DNA from: Granulicella aggregans
GTDB lineage: Bacteria; Acidobacteriota; Terriglobia; Terriglobales; Acidobacteriaceae
Direction of reading: 5' to 3'
Assembly (NCBI RefSeq): GCF_014203275.1
Contig: NZ_JACHIP010000022.1
Location: 1-42,465, forward strand
Length of the DNA: 42,465 bases
Shown: in pieces, positions 25,323 through 33,495 of the stretch
Position numbering within the stretch: the stretch's first letter is position 1
Layout: every line of letters starts with the position of its first letter
Program-made: the position numbers and the translations under genes
The notes under the pieces: model-generated
What the model was told of the DNA's origin: nothing
Seen by the model: only the letters and a program-made list of their open reading frames with translations
The model's database searches: none

Positions 25323-27071
25323 TCAGAGGTCCAGCTCGATCTTCGACAACGGCGTTGCGCAGCAGATGAGAACGTCACCCTCTCCCGGCCGATCGAGTGG
25401 CTCTGGATCGTACTTCACGCTGCCACTGATCGTCCCGGTCTGGCAATTGTGGCAGACGCCCACGCGGCAGGACCAGCGCACTGGCACATCGCAGGCTTCG
25501 GCAAATTCGAGCAGGCTTGCGAATCGAAGGTCCCACGGAACCGTAAGGCCGCTCCGTATAAACGACACCGCCGGGCCTGCCCCAGCGTCTCCAGGTGGTG
25601 GGTGCGGCGTCTTCGTTGGAGCAGCAGCAATCCCCGGTGTCATCGCGGGCCCGGCACCAAAGGCCTCGGAGTGGATGCGACTGCTAGGAATCTCCCAGGC
25701 CTTCAGAGCTGAGGACATCTCGTCAAGAAATGCCTCCGGCCCACAGAGATAGAAATCTGCCTCCTGAGGTACACCAGTCTCCTGTAAAGACGAGAGCCTC
25801 AGATGTCCCGCTGCGTCATAGTCCACGCCGACCCTGTCTCTCTCTTCCGGGGCACTATAAACAACGAACGATCGGCTCTTTGAATGGTTCTCGAGGGTCT
25901 CCCGTACTTCGTCAGCGAACGGATGTTCCCTGCTGTTGCGAGCGCCGTAGCACCACCAGATCTCCCGCGCAGGATCCGCTCTCATCATAAGTTCATGCAG
26001 CATGGAGAGCACCGGTGTGGCTCCGATCCCCGCACTGAGGAGCACAACAGGGCGGGCGCTCTGGGCGAGCGTGAAGCTGCCTCGCGGAGCACTAACTTGC
26101 AGTGAATCGCCAGCTTTAACGCTGTCGTGGAAGTACTGGCTTCCCGGCCCGCTATCGCGTTTCACGCTGATGCGGTACGTGCCCGCGCCCGGAGGGCCAG
26201 ACATCGAATAGCTCCGTACTATAGGCGAAGGATGGCCTTGGGGCTGAATCCTGAAGACAAGGAACTGACCGGCTAGCGCAGTCGGCAACGGGCTGCGATC
26301 CTCTGCCTCTAGGACGAACGACCGTACATGGTCACTCTCACGTCTGACCTCAGCAACGCGCAGTGTTCGAAAACCGCTCCACGCAGGGGCTGGTGTCGGG
26401 GCAACAAGCCCGGCATTACCACCCTGATCGCTTGCCTCGAGCAAAGCCCTTAGAGACCCCTTCCATCCCTCGCTCAAAGAGGGAACTCGAAACGCCCGCT
26501 CCAGTTGATCGCGAGGATGGCTGGGTAGGTACAGCAGCGCATCGACCTCAGCTACGGTGACATGCTCCGGCCCATCGGCAACCTTGACGATGTTGTCTCC
26601 CGCACCGATCTCGCCTTCTTCAATAATGCGGCAATAAAATCCCGGCCTCCGATGCGAGACCAGCAAAGACGGCATCCGGGGTTCGTTCATCCGGATGCCG
26701 ACGCGGTAGCAGGTCACTCTCGGCTGCGTCACTTCGAATAAGGCCGCGCCGATACGATAGCGATCTCCGATACAGACCTCATCATCTGCAAGGCCCTCGA
26801 CGGTGAGGTTCTCTCCAAACTGCCCGTACTCGAAGCCGTGTCGCTGAAGGTGTTCTTCCCAGTGGCGATAGGAGTCAATCTGGTAGACCATCACAGCGCG
26901 GTGTTCTCCGCCATGGCCTGCGAGATCTCCCTGTCCATCGCCATCGAGATTGAGCCGCCGCGCCATCACTCGTCCCGGCACAGATCGCTTCCAGACTGCG
27001 GTTCGAACGACCTTCCCTTGCCACATAACATCTTGCGGAAGTCCGACATTTATTGAGACAAGCGAACCCAT
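25323..27071 (-). CDS. MOSC domain - ferredoxin reductase - 2Fe-2S fusion protein
   Basis: The 582-residue product combines three parts. Residues 1-210 form a MOSC domain with GDGQGDLAGHGGEHRAVMVY and the GQFGENLTVEG motif. Residues about 235-460 form an FAD/NAD-binding reductase (FRIQPQGHPSPIVRSYSMSG for flavin; VLLSAGIGATPVLSML for the nucleotide). The C-terminus is a plant-type 2Fe-2S domain (SCRVGVCHNCQTG, final CCATP). MOSC domains bind molybdenum cofactor or related metal-sulfur groups; the YiiM-type fusion is known in soil bacteria and likely reduces N-hydroxylated or similar compounds. ATG 27071 is preferred over ATG 27089 because family members open MGSLVSINVG-like. All four cluster cysteines are present. 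Confidence 0.92.
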   Translation of the reverse strand: MGSLVSINVGLPQDVMWQGKVVRTAVWKRSVPGRVMARRLNLDGDGQGDLAGHGGEHRAVMVYQIDSYRHWEEHLQRHGFEYGQFGENLTVEGLADDEVCIGDRYRIGAALFEVTQPRVTCYRVGIRMNEPRMPSLLVSHRRPGFYCRIIEEGEIGAGDNIVKVADGPEHVTVAEVDALLYLPSHPRDQLERAFRVPSLSEGWKGSLRALLEASDQGGNAGLVAPTPAPAWSGFRTLRVAEVRRESDHVRSFVLEAEDRSPLPTALAGQFLVFRIQPQGHPSPIVRSYSMSGPPGAGTYRISVKRDSGPGSQYFHDSVKAGDSLQVSAPRGSFTLAQSARPVVLLSAGIGATPVLSMLHELMMRADPAREIWWCYGARNSREHPFADEVRETLENHSKSRSFVVYSAPEERDRVGVDYDAAGHLRLSSLQETGVPQEADFYLCGPEAFLDEMSSALKAWEIPSSRIHSEAFGAGPAMTPGIAAAPTKTPHPPPGDAGAGPAVSFIRSGLTVPWDLRFASLLEFAEACDVPVRWSCRVGVCHNCQTGTISGSVKYDPEPLDRPGEGDVLICCATPLSKIELDL

Positions 27072-27271
27072 ACAAAGCCTCCCGTCCATGAAGATACATC
27101 CATGCCGCCGTAGCGCCCGTCATGAATTTCTATGAATCTCTGGCGGACGCAAGTAATGGAAGAACATAATACCGGTCGCGAACCTAGGGAACTAGGATCG
27201 CTTTGTCGATGCGAGCTTACTCCGAAAAGGAAGCTCCGAACACCGACAAACTTGTCTCCAGGAGCGGCACA

Positions 27272-28075
27272 ATGACCGACGTTATCCCAAGCACTTCACG
27301 GCGTCACTTTCTCACGGTTGCCGGTGCTTCAACCGCTGCAGCCCTCTTCCCGGCCCAGAAGCTCGTTGCGGAGGAAGCTGATGGAATGTCCGCCGATCCT
27401 CCATCAACCGCGCCGACATCGCTCAAACTGAGCCAAAGCGATACTGCGGTTGTCTTTATCGATCCGCAGAATGATGTGTTGAGTGAGACCGGGCTGGCAT
27501 GGGAGGCGGTCCGCGAGAGCCTCAAAGAAAACAACACCATCCCGAACATGGAGCGGATCTTCAAAGCTGCGAAGGCGCATGGGTTCGAGGTCTTCATCTC
27601 GCCACATTATTTCTTTCCAGAGGACAAGGGGTGGAAGTTCAACGGCCCGCTCGAAGCCGATGAGGCAAGAACAGATCTCTTTGCCCGTAAAGGCCGGCTG
27701 TCCGTTGCCGACTTCAAGAACTCTGGCGCAGACTGGCTCGATCGCTTCAAGCCGTATATCGAGGACGGCAAGACAGTCGTTGTCTCACCGCATCGTGTAT
27801 GGGGCCCCCAGACGAACGACCTTGTGCTGCAACTACGCAAGCGCAGGATCAGCAAGATCATCCTTGGCGGCATGCTCGCAAATATGTGTGTCGAGTCGCA
27901 CCTAAGAGAGTTCGTGGAGCAGGGGTTTGAGGTTGCCGTGGTGAAAGATGCGACGGCCGGACCGCGGCACCCCATCTGGGGTAACGGCTATACAGCCGCA
28001 ATGATCAACTATGCGTTCATCGCCCATGCGGTCTTAAGTACGGATGAAACAGTCAAGGCTATGGAGCGTGGCTAA
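27272..28075 (+). CDS. Tat-exported isochorismatase-family cysteine hydrolase
   Basis: The 267-residue product starts with a twin-arginine signal (TSRRHFLTVAGAS, cleavage near AEEA). The isochorismatase-like fold follows: catalytic Asp in VFIDPQNDVL, Lys likely in FARKGRL and nucleophile Cys in GMLANMCVES. Family members hydrolyse amides or vinyl ethers; the substrate is unknown. ATG 27272 has CCAGGAG upstream at 8 bases spacing; the frame extends to 27203. It is divergent from the MOSC-reductase gene, with 200 bases between the starts that may hold both promoters. Confidence 0.88.
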   Translation: MTDVIPSTSRRHFLTVAGASTAAALFPAQKLVAEEADGMSADPPSTAPTSLKLSQSDTAVVFIDPQNDVLSETGLAWEAVRESLKENNTIPNMERIFKAAKAHGFEVFISPHYFFPEDKGWKFNGPLEADEARTDLFARKGRLSVADFKNSGADWLDRFKPYIEDGKTVVVSPHRVWGPQTNDLVLQLRKRRISKIILGGMLANMCVESHLREFVEQGFEVAVVKDATAGPRHPIWGNGYTAAMINYAFIAHAVLSTDETVKAMERG

Positions 28076-28108
28076 CAACCAAATGTAACGTTCGAATTGA
28101 GTGCGCTT

Positions 28109-28279
28109 ATGAAATTTCTGCTCTATCTGGCCGGATTATTTATCGACACCTTCGGCATCACTCATCCTTCCGACGAAGCGCGATATCAGGCTGCGCGTTA
28201 CATAGCTTTCCTCTTGCTTCTCACAGTCTTATTGCTTTGTACGGTGATTGCTGTCGCGGCACATCTCCTGCATAGGTAA
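28109..28279 (+). CDS. small two-span membrane protein
   Basis: The 56-residue product has an N-terminal hydrophobic segment (LLYLAGLFIDTFGI), a charged middle (HPSDEARYQAARY) and a second hydrophobic segment (IAFLLLLTVLLLCTVIAVAAHLL). I recognise no family. It stands 33 bases after the isochorismatase-like gene and 44 bases before rpiB on the same strand, which supports it as a real operon member. A TTG at 28097 is an alternative start. Confidence 0.6.
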   Translation: MKFLLYLAGLFIDTFGITHPSDEARYQAARYIAFLLLLTVLLLCTVIAVAAHLLHR

Positions 28280-28323
28280 AACCCGCATGCATTCTTATCA
28301 CTATCTTCCATGGAGGTGTCGAA

Positions 28324-28791
28324 ATGAGAATCGCTATAGCCGCTGATCACGCTGGCTTCGCCCTGAAGGAACAGATCCGTGAATTCGTCGCGGGCCTCGG
28401 ACACTATGTTCGCGATCTCGGCGCACACGACGAGTCGCCTTCCGACTATTCCGACTACGCGGAGCTGGTTGGGGCGCAACTCATGAAAGGGGCCGTGAGC
28501 CATGGCATCCTCATCTGCGGATCGGGGATCGGCGTCTGTATCGCGGTGAACAAGATGCCTGGTATCCGGGCAGGCATCTGCCACGATACCTATTCCGCTC
28601 ATCAAGGCGTGGAGCACGACGATATGAATGTCCTCGTCATGGGCTCCAGAATTGTTGGATCTGCGCTCGCCTCCGACATAGTAAAGGCTTATCTCGGCGC
28701 TACCTTCGATACATCCCAGGAACGGTTTGCCCGTCGCCTCAACAAGGTGAGAGCAATCGAACAAACCTACATGCCTTCAGTAGCAAAGTGA
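28324..28791 (+). CDS. rpiB: ribose-5-phosphate isomerase B (RpiB/LacA/LacB family)
   Basis: The 155-residue product starts RIAIAADHAGFALKEQI, typical of RpiB, and has the active-site loop ILICGSGIGVCIAVNK, GIRAGICHD and EHDDMNVLVMGSRIVG. It interconverts ribose-5-phosphate and ribulose-5-phosphate (or other pentose/hexose phosphates) in the cytoplasm. Length is normal. GGAGGTG stands 8-10 bases before the ATG. It lies in a rightward run from 27272 to 29762. Confidence 0.92.
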   Translation: MRIAIAADHAGFALKEQIREFVAGLGHYVRDLGAHDESPSDYSDYAELVGAQLMKGAVSHGILICGSGIGVCIAVNKMPGIRAGICHDTYSAHQGVEHDDMNVLVMGSRIVGSALASDIVKAYLGATFDTSQERFARRLNKVRAIEQTYMPSVAK

Positions 28792-28835
28792 CTGACTTCA
28801 CAAATCCATCGACAAATTAATCAAAGGAGTTGGAC

Positions 28836-29762
28836 ATGACTGCATTAATGGAAGAGCTGAAAGAGCAGGACACAACCACCAACGCATCCACCACGCCTGT
28901 AGTTCGATATAACACGATTCACATCCGCGACGTCGACGTCTTCTATCGCGACGCTGGCCCGAAAGACGCGCCCGTGTTGCTTCTTCTACATGGCTTCCCC
29001 ACTTCGTCGAATATGTTTCGCAACCTGATCCCCAGGCTCGCAAAGTCATTCCGGGTAATCGCTCCGGACTACCCTGGGTACGGCTTCAGCAGCGCACCCG
29101 ATCACAAGGAATTCGCGTACACCTTCGAAAATATGACCAACATCGTCGAGGAGCTCACGGAGAGGCTGGAACTGAGCACGTACACGCTCTACGTCATGGA
29201 CTACGGGGCCCCTATCGGTTACCGGCTTGCACTTCGCCACCCTGAAAAGGTCTCTGGACTGATCGTGCAGAACGGCAACGCCTATGAAGAAGGCTTGCTC
29301 GAGTTCTGGAACCCGATCAAGAAGTACTGGCAAGAGGCGACCGCAGAGAACCGCGCCGCATTGGCGTTTCTGGTCAAGGCAGAGGCGACGAAGTGGCAAT
29401 ACGAAAACGGCGTAAGCGACCGGAGTCTGCTTGACCCCACTACATGGACACTAGATCAGGCGTTGCTCGATCGTCCGGGCAACGGCGACATACAGCTGGA
29501 TATGCTCTTTGACTATCGAACCAACGTCCCACTGTACCCAGAATTCCAGGCCTTCTTTCGCCAATATAAGCCGCCGACTCTGATCGTCTGGGGAAAGAAC
29601 GACTTCATCTTCCCGTCAGAAGGAGCACTTCCTTACAAACGGGACCTGCCGGACATCGAAACCCATTTGTTGGACACCGGACACTTCGCCTTGGAGACTC
29701 ACGGAGATGAGATCGCGCTGCGGATCGAGAGATTTTTCTCGCCGCGACCCGATCATACGTAA
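28836..29762 (+). CDS. alpha/beta hydrolase, epoxide hydrolase/haloalkane dehalogenase type
   Basis: The 308-residue product has LLLHGFPTSSNMFRNLIP (oxyanion hole), DYPGYGFSSAP, and a nucleophile elbow with Asp instead of Ser (VMDYGAPIGY, about residue 127), typical of dehalogenases and epoxide hydrolases. An alpha-helical cap holds the EFWNPIKKYWQEAT region, and the catalytic His is in TGHFALET. ATG 28836 follows AAAGGAG with good spacing; a TTG at 28830 is less likely. It is cytoplasmic. It ends the rightward stress/metabolism run and is followed by a hairpin. Confidence 0.9.
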   Translation: MTALMEELKEQDTTTNASTTPVVRYNTIHIRDVDVFYRDAGPKDAPVLLLLHGFPTSSNMFRNLIPRLAKSFRVIAPDYPGYGFSSAPDHKEFAYTFENMTNIVEELTERLELSTYTLYVMDYGAPIGYRLALRHPEKVSGLIVQNGNAYEEGLLEFWNPIKKYWQEATAENRAALAFLVKAEATKWQYENGVSDRSLLDPTTWTLDQALLDRPGNGDIQLDMLFDYRTNVPLYPEFQAFFRQYKPPTLIVWGKNDFIFPSEGALPYKRDLPDIETHLLDTGHFALETHGDEIALRIERFFSPRPDHT

Positions 29763-29789
29763 ACTTTTGGCCTACGAAGAAGTTCTTCT

Positions 29790-29823
29790 GACAGGTGGAC
29801 AGACGTTTATCCGTCCGCCTGTC
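29790..29823 (+). terminator. stem-loop after the alpha/beta hydrolase gene
   Basis: GACAGGTGGAC at 29790-29800 pairs with GTCCGCCTGTC at 29813-29823 (one G-U pair), and the 12-base loop contains a further short stem. It stands 27 bases after the stop codon. There is no run of T after it, so factor-independent termination is uncertain. Confidence 0.45.
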
Positions 29824-29902
29824 ACCGTCTCAGCCAAGAAGTGGGCACGCCCAGGGACGATAATGTAGGGCAACATCTCAGACCCTGCGCCGTGGATTCC
29901 AG

Positions 29903-29925
29903 GCGCCCGCCTAAGATGCGGGCGC
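29903..29925 (+). terminator. second GC-rich stem-loop in the 29763-30225 gap
   Basis: GCGCCCGC and GCGGGCGC form a perfect 8-bp stem with a 7-base loop, followed by AGAGTTTCCC. It may back up the first hairpin. The rest of this 463-base gap shows only the direct-repeat copy at 30065 and no convincing gene. Confidence 0.4.
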
Positions 29926-30064
29926 AGAGTTTCCCAATATTATGCTGGTTATCCTCGATTGGTCGTCCGCCGCCATCCACCCATCTGTCGCCTCAGAGTC
30001 CTCAACTCAAGAAGAGCAATAATATTATGCTTTGCGCTTACAGCGTGCGGTATAAATAACGGTT

Positions 30065-30094
30065 GTTATCAGACGTAAGTGATTTGCAGTCAAT
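30065..30094 (+). repeat. right copy of the imperfect 30-bp direct repeat
   Basis: GTTATCAGACGTAAGTGATT followed by TGCAGTCAAT matches the copy at 9040-9069 in the same orientation with five differences in the first 29 positions. It lies 131 bases past the second stem-loop and 160 bases before the helicase start. Confidence 0.45.
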
Positions 30095-30225
30095 TACTTA
30101 CACGATATTTCCCAACGTGCTCAGAGTCAACCCGCCCTCTCGCGACAGGAGCATAACGACCATGGGTCGCGCGGCCTTTTCGATCAGAGAGCGCTTGGCC
30201 ACAGAACGAATAGGATCAGTCATGA

Positions 30226-31740
30226 ATGCTGCATGCAGATCCACCCTCATTTCAACCTGTTGCTGAGCAGCGCCTCGCAGTCGAGCTTTTTCTTGCCGGC
30301 GGGAATCTTCGGATCGACGCCTATGCGGGAGCGGGCAAAACAACTACGTTGAAGATGCTTGCTGGCAGCAAGCTCTCTCCGGCTCTCTACTTAGCCTTCA
30401 ATCGCTCGATTGCCTCCGAAGCCCGAGGGCGCTTCCCGGCGCATGTGAAATGTGCAACCACGCACTCGATCGCGTTCCGGGTAGTTCGCAGGAGCTTGGG
30501 CTATCCAGAGTGGAAGCTCACAGAAAGCCTGACACCCAACCTGATCCTCCAGGCATTTCGCCTGCCGGAAGAAATTACCTTCCATTCAGGGGTTGTGCTT
30601 GAGCAAAAGTCTTACGCTGCCGTCCTCCGCGACGGATTGAAGCTGTTCCTCCAAAGCCGAGATGCGGCTCCCTCTACGTTGCATGTCCCCCGTTATGGGG
30701 TCTTTGAGCGGCTGGGCTCTGAACAGTTCGAAAGCTTTGCGAAACAGGTCGCTGAGCACCTTGGATATCTTTGGTCGAGCATGCTCGATCGATCAAAGGG
30801 CCTGCCGCTCGGGCATGATGGCTATCTAAAACTGTGGGCGCTGTCGAATCCTCGCGCTCAGGCTGACTACATCATGGTCGACGAGGCGCAGGACCTCAAC
30901 CCAGTCCTACTGGAAGTGCTGAATCGATCTGAGTGCCAGATTGTCTATGTGGGCGACGCGAACCAGCAGATCTATGAATGGCGCGGGGCTGTGAACGCAA
31001 TGGAGCAGGTTCAAACACGCCATCGGTGCTTACTGTCACAGTCCTTTCGTTTTGGTCCCGAGATCGCGGCGGCGGCGACTATCGTACTTCGCACGCTAGG
31101 TTCGCGCGAGCCGCTTCGTGGCTCTACATCTGTCCCCTCTCACATTGGTCGCGTCAAGCCAGATGCCATCCTTGCGCGCAGCAATGCAGCGGTGATGTCA
31201 AACGTCCTTAGGTGCCTTGCTCGCAACTTGCGGTGTGCCGTCGTTGGCGGAACAAAAGACTTGGAACGTGTCCTTACAGATGTGCAGCGAGTGAAGCAAA
31301 ATCAACCTGGGCAATCCCCGGAACTAATCGGGTTCCAAGGATGGAAGGACGTGATGAGCTTCAGCAATCGGCCCGAAGGTGAGGGCTTGCGACCGCTGGT
31401 CAATCTCGTTCAGGAACACGACGAGACTCGTATTTTGGGGGCCCTCTCTAAATGTGAGTCCGATGAGTCGACTGCGCAGGCCATCTGTTCGACTGCTCAT
31501 CGATCCAAAGGAAGAGAGTGGGATTACGTGTATCTCGACCCTGATTTTGAAGCTGGCTTCCTGAGAGCGAAGCGCCTCGGGTCAGCAGAGGCCGCAAAGG
31601 CCACTGCATCGGAAGCGAGACTGCTGTATGTCGCCATGACTCGCGCAAAACTCGGGGTACAACTGCCACGCGAGGTAGCAAAGCGTTTCGGTATCCGCAA
31701 CACCACCACCGAGATACGCGGGCGACCGTTTCACCCTTAG
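30226..31740 (+). CDS. UvrD/Rep-like superfamily 1 helicase
   Basis: The 504-residue product has the Walker A motif AYAGAGKTTTL (about 32-42), motif Ia region YLAFNRSIASEA, Walker B in MVDEAQDLNPV, motif III GDANQQIYEWRG, motif IV region QSFRFG, and motifs V/VI in TAHRSKGREWDYV and LYVAMTRAK. These define an ATP-dependent 3'-5' DNA helicase. At about 500 residues it is shorter than UvrD (over 700), like the compact orphan helicases found in defence islands and on mobile DNA. No nuclease partner is visible. The ATG is at 30226; the ATG is close after a Met-rich stretch, with no strong ribosome site. Confidence 0.87.
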   Translation: MLHADPPSFQPVAEQRLAVELFLAGGNLRIDAYAGAGKTTTLKMLAGSKLSPALYLAFNRSIASEARGRFPAHVKCATTHSIAFRVVRRSLGYPEWKLTESLTPNLILQAFRLPEEITFHSGVVLEQKSYAAVLRDGLKLFLQSRDAAPSTLHVPRYGVFERLGSEQFESFAKQVAEHLGYLWSSMLDRSKGLPLGHDGYLKLWALSNPRAQADYIMVDEAQDLNPVLLEVLNRSECQIVYVGDANQQIYEWRGAVNAMEQVQTRHRCLLSQSFRFGPEIAAAATIVLRTLGSREPLRGSTSVPSHIGRVKPDAILARSNAAVMSNVLRCLARNLRCAVVGGTKDLERVLTDVQRVKQNQPGQSPELIGFQGWKDVMSFSNRPEGEGLRPLVNLVQEHDETRILGALSKCESDESTAQAICSTAHRSKGREWDYVYLDPDFEAGFLRAKRLGSAEAAKATASEARLLYVAMTRAKLGVQLPREVAKRFGIRNTTTEIRGRPFHP

Positions 31741-31830
31741 AGCGCTGAGCAAGCTCGCGCAAATGATCGATTTCCTCAAGGAGTTTTCCGCTTCAGAGGC
31801 TCTTAGTTTAGAAGCTGCGGCAAGTGATCT

Positions 31831-32151
31831 TCAGGTCTGGGCTAATCGCTCGATTGAGTCTAAGTTCTCCTGATCAAGACCGCGCAACTTATTTAGACCG
31901 AGTCGATGCTCTCGCAGTAGGGTGGCGAAGACTCGAGCTAGAGCCGAGTATCGGAAGTCGAAGGTACGGTCGATCCGTTCTCGCTGCTCGGTAAGCCACG
32001 TTTCCATCTCCCACAAATCCGATGCTTCGTTGATTTGTTCGGCCCGTTGCATGACCTCCTGGATGACGGCTGTCAATTCCCTGTCCAAAGCAAGGTTGAA
32101 AGCTCTGCGGGCGGTGAGCTTTTCCTTTGCCGACCACTTCCAACCGATCAT
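31831..32151 (-). CDS. fluorescence recovery protein (FRP)-like protein
   Basis: The 106-residue all-helical product matches the pattern of the fluorescence recovery protein family. It starts WKWSAKEKLTARRAFNLALD, then SDLWEMETWLTEQRERID, FDFRYSALARVFATLL and GLNKLRGLDQENLDSI. In cyanobacteria FRP is a dimer that detaches the orange carotenoid protein from antennae. Homologues without that partner are known in non-photosynthetic bacteria, where the role is unclear. No carotenoid-protein gene is in the window. The start at 32151 overlaps the stop of an 11-codon leader frame (ATGA). It is convergent with the helicase gene. Confidence 0.75.
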   Translation of the reverse strand: MIGWKWSAKEKLTARRAFNLALDRELTAVIQEVMQRAEQINEASDLWEMETWLTEQRERIDRTFDFRYSALARVFATLLREHRLGLNKLRGLDQENLDSIERLAQT

Positions 32152-32183
32152 TCCTCTGTTGTCATGACACTCGCCGTGATCAT
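32148..32183 (-). CDS. possible 11-residue leader peptide upstream of the FRP-like gene
   Basis: ATG at 32183 is preceded by AGGAGGAGAGGAGC, the strongest ribosome site in this part of the window. It reads MITASVMTTEE and then a TGA that overlaps the ATG of the FRP-like gene. A second ATG in the same frame is at 32165. Translation of this short frame would couple to the FRP-like gene, whose own site (AGAGGA) touches its ATG. Confidence 0.4.
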   Translation of the reverse strand: MITASVMTTEE

Positions 32184-32753
32184 GCTCCTCTCCTCCTAGA
32201 CGGCATTTTAGCTTTCAATTCCCTGCTGAAGAATGACATAGTGCGGTGGTTGGTTGCCGAGAGCGCCGTTCTTGCAACAAGCGATCCCTGTCGTCCTAAA
32301 CTAGTCCCCACTGTGTTTATGAAGCTTGCGATAGACCTTGTCATTCGAATTCGTAGAAATCTGAGCTTTTGAAGTCAGTATCGGCAATCGGCCACCGAGA
32401 CAGGCCCGTTTCCCCAATCGTCGCTTTTCATGCGCCCTCCGGCATGTGACATTCACTCGAATGTGAGAGATCCCGACATAGAAGTTATTTGCCGTAGGCT
32501 CACTGATTAAGAGCGAGAGTTGATCACATGGCTCATCAAGCATGGCGAATACGAAGTGGCCAGGGCCTCGAGGGGTAGATTGCCTTCCGGGCCTACGGGA
32601 GCGTTGCACTTGTGGCTGTACGTTAATTGAACGCTCTCTCATGAACTCCAGGAAGCTGTCGGCACAAGACGCCTGCGATGGCTGCCCACCGCTGCAGGGG
32701 AATGGAACTCAAAATCATGCACAATAAACATTGACTCGCTTATACTTTTGGCC
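32184..32753. other. 570-base stretch without a supported gene
   Basis: Short open frames occur on both strands (for example 32301-32642 minus and 32542-32727 plus), but they overlap each other and lack ribosome sites or recognisable protein. No repeat-family copy is seen here. Confidence 0.5.
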
Positions 32754-32960
32754 ATGCCTGCTTCCACGTTAGCCGTGCTCGCGACGCAGCTACCGGTACT
32801 TGAACATCTGGTCGACCAGATTAGTTGCTGTGCCGAACGTTCACCACATCTGCCCGCTAAAGACTTGCAATTGCTCAACAGCTTGGCTGACTCCTACCTG
32901 CGAGCGCGCGAACAACTACAACACACCATAACGACTCTGGGCGTTGATGATAGGCTTTAG
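32754..32960 (+). CDS. small hypothetical protein
   Basis: The 68-residue product has two helical parts (STLAVLATQLPVLEHLVDQI and LLNSLADSYLRAREQLQHTI), looks soluble and carries CC and CAER motifs. I recognise no family. There is no strong ribosome site before the ATG. The end overlaps the next small gene by about 14 bases. Confidence 0.35.
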   Translation: MPASTLAVLATQLPVLEHLVDQISCCAERSPHLPAKDLQLLNSLADSYLRAREQLQHTITTLGVDDRL

Positions 32961-33291
32961 CCGACCAGAGCCCTGTTCGCACATTCATCTCTCTTTTCTA
33001 TACTGTCGGTACGGATGTTCGACTCTCATCTCAGAGTGTCACGAGGGCTATAAGGTCTGCGTACTCGCCCGGGAGTTGCCGGCACGCAGCTGGATCAAGG
33101 AATACGAGTCGAAAGCGCACTGTCTCACGGAACTTGCCTATGTTGAGATCGCGCCTCCCGGCGAGATCGCCGAGGCCCTTAACACAGACTTGGAAGACAA
33201 CATCGCTATGCTCGTGCTGGAGTCAGATGTCGATCCCGCCGTGTTGAGGGCGGCAGGATTCACGGAGAAAGTCTTGGAATACGTCAACTGA
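32947..33291 (+). CDS. small hypothetical protein
   Basis: About 114 residues. From about residue 30 on the composition looks like real protein (GYKVCVLARELPARSWIKEYESKA, LEDNIAMLVLESDVDPAVLRAAGF, ending KVLEYVN). The first ~30 residues look less convincing, so the true start may be further in. I recognise no family. Repeat R5 follows its stop within 10 bases. Confidence 0.4.
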   Translation: MIGFSRPEPCSHIHLSFLYCRYGCSTLISECHEGYKVCVLARELPARSWIKEYESKAHCLTELAYVEIAPPGEIAEALNTDLEDNIAMLVLESDVDPAVLRAAGFTEKVLEYVN

Positions 33292-33300
33292 ATGCGCGGC

Positions 33301-33340
33301 AGCCGAACGTAGTTTCCGCAAACCCCGTTTTGCAGGCGCG
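33301..33340 (+). repeat. R5, tail half of the repeat element (forward)
   Basis: GTAGTTTCCGCAAACCCCGT then TTTGCAGGCG is the tail half only; no head is visible in the 40 bases before it. It marks the left end of the array, 10 bases after the stop at 33291. Confidence 0.7.
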
Positions 33341-33495
33341 ATATGCGCCCGATTAATATAGTCGTTTCAGAGAGTACAGAGCCTGACAGAAGGCAGAAGG
33401 GTTGTTCCAACGATGTAAGCCTACCAGCGGTCGCTTTGGTTCCGCTCACCGTAAGCTTGCCGTGCAGTCCTATTCTTGAATAACAAAGGGCTCGA

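Noticed and set aside
32301..32727. Genes in the 32.2-32.75 kb gap
   Set aside because: Frames overlap on both strands, have no ribosome sites and show cysteine/arginine-rich composition typical of chance frames in GC-rich DNA.
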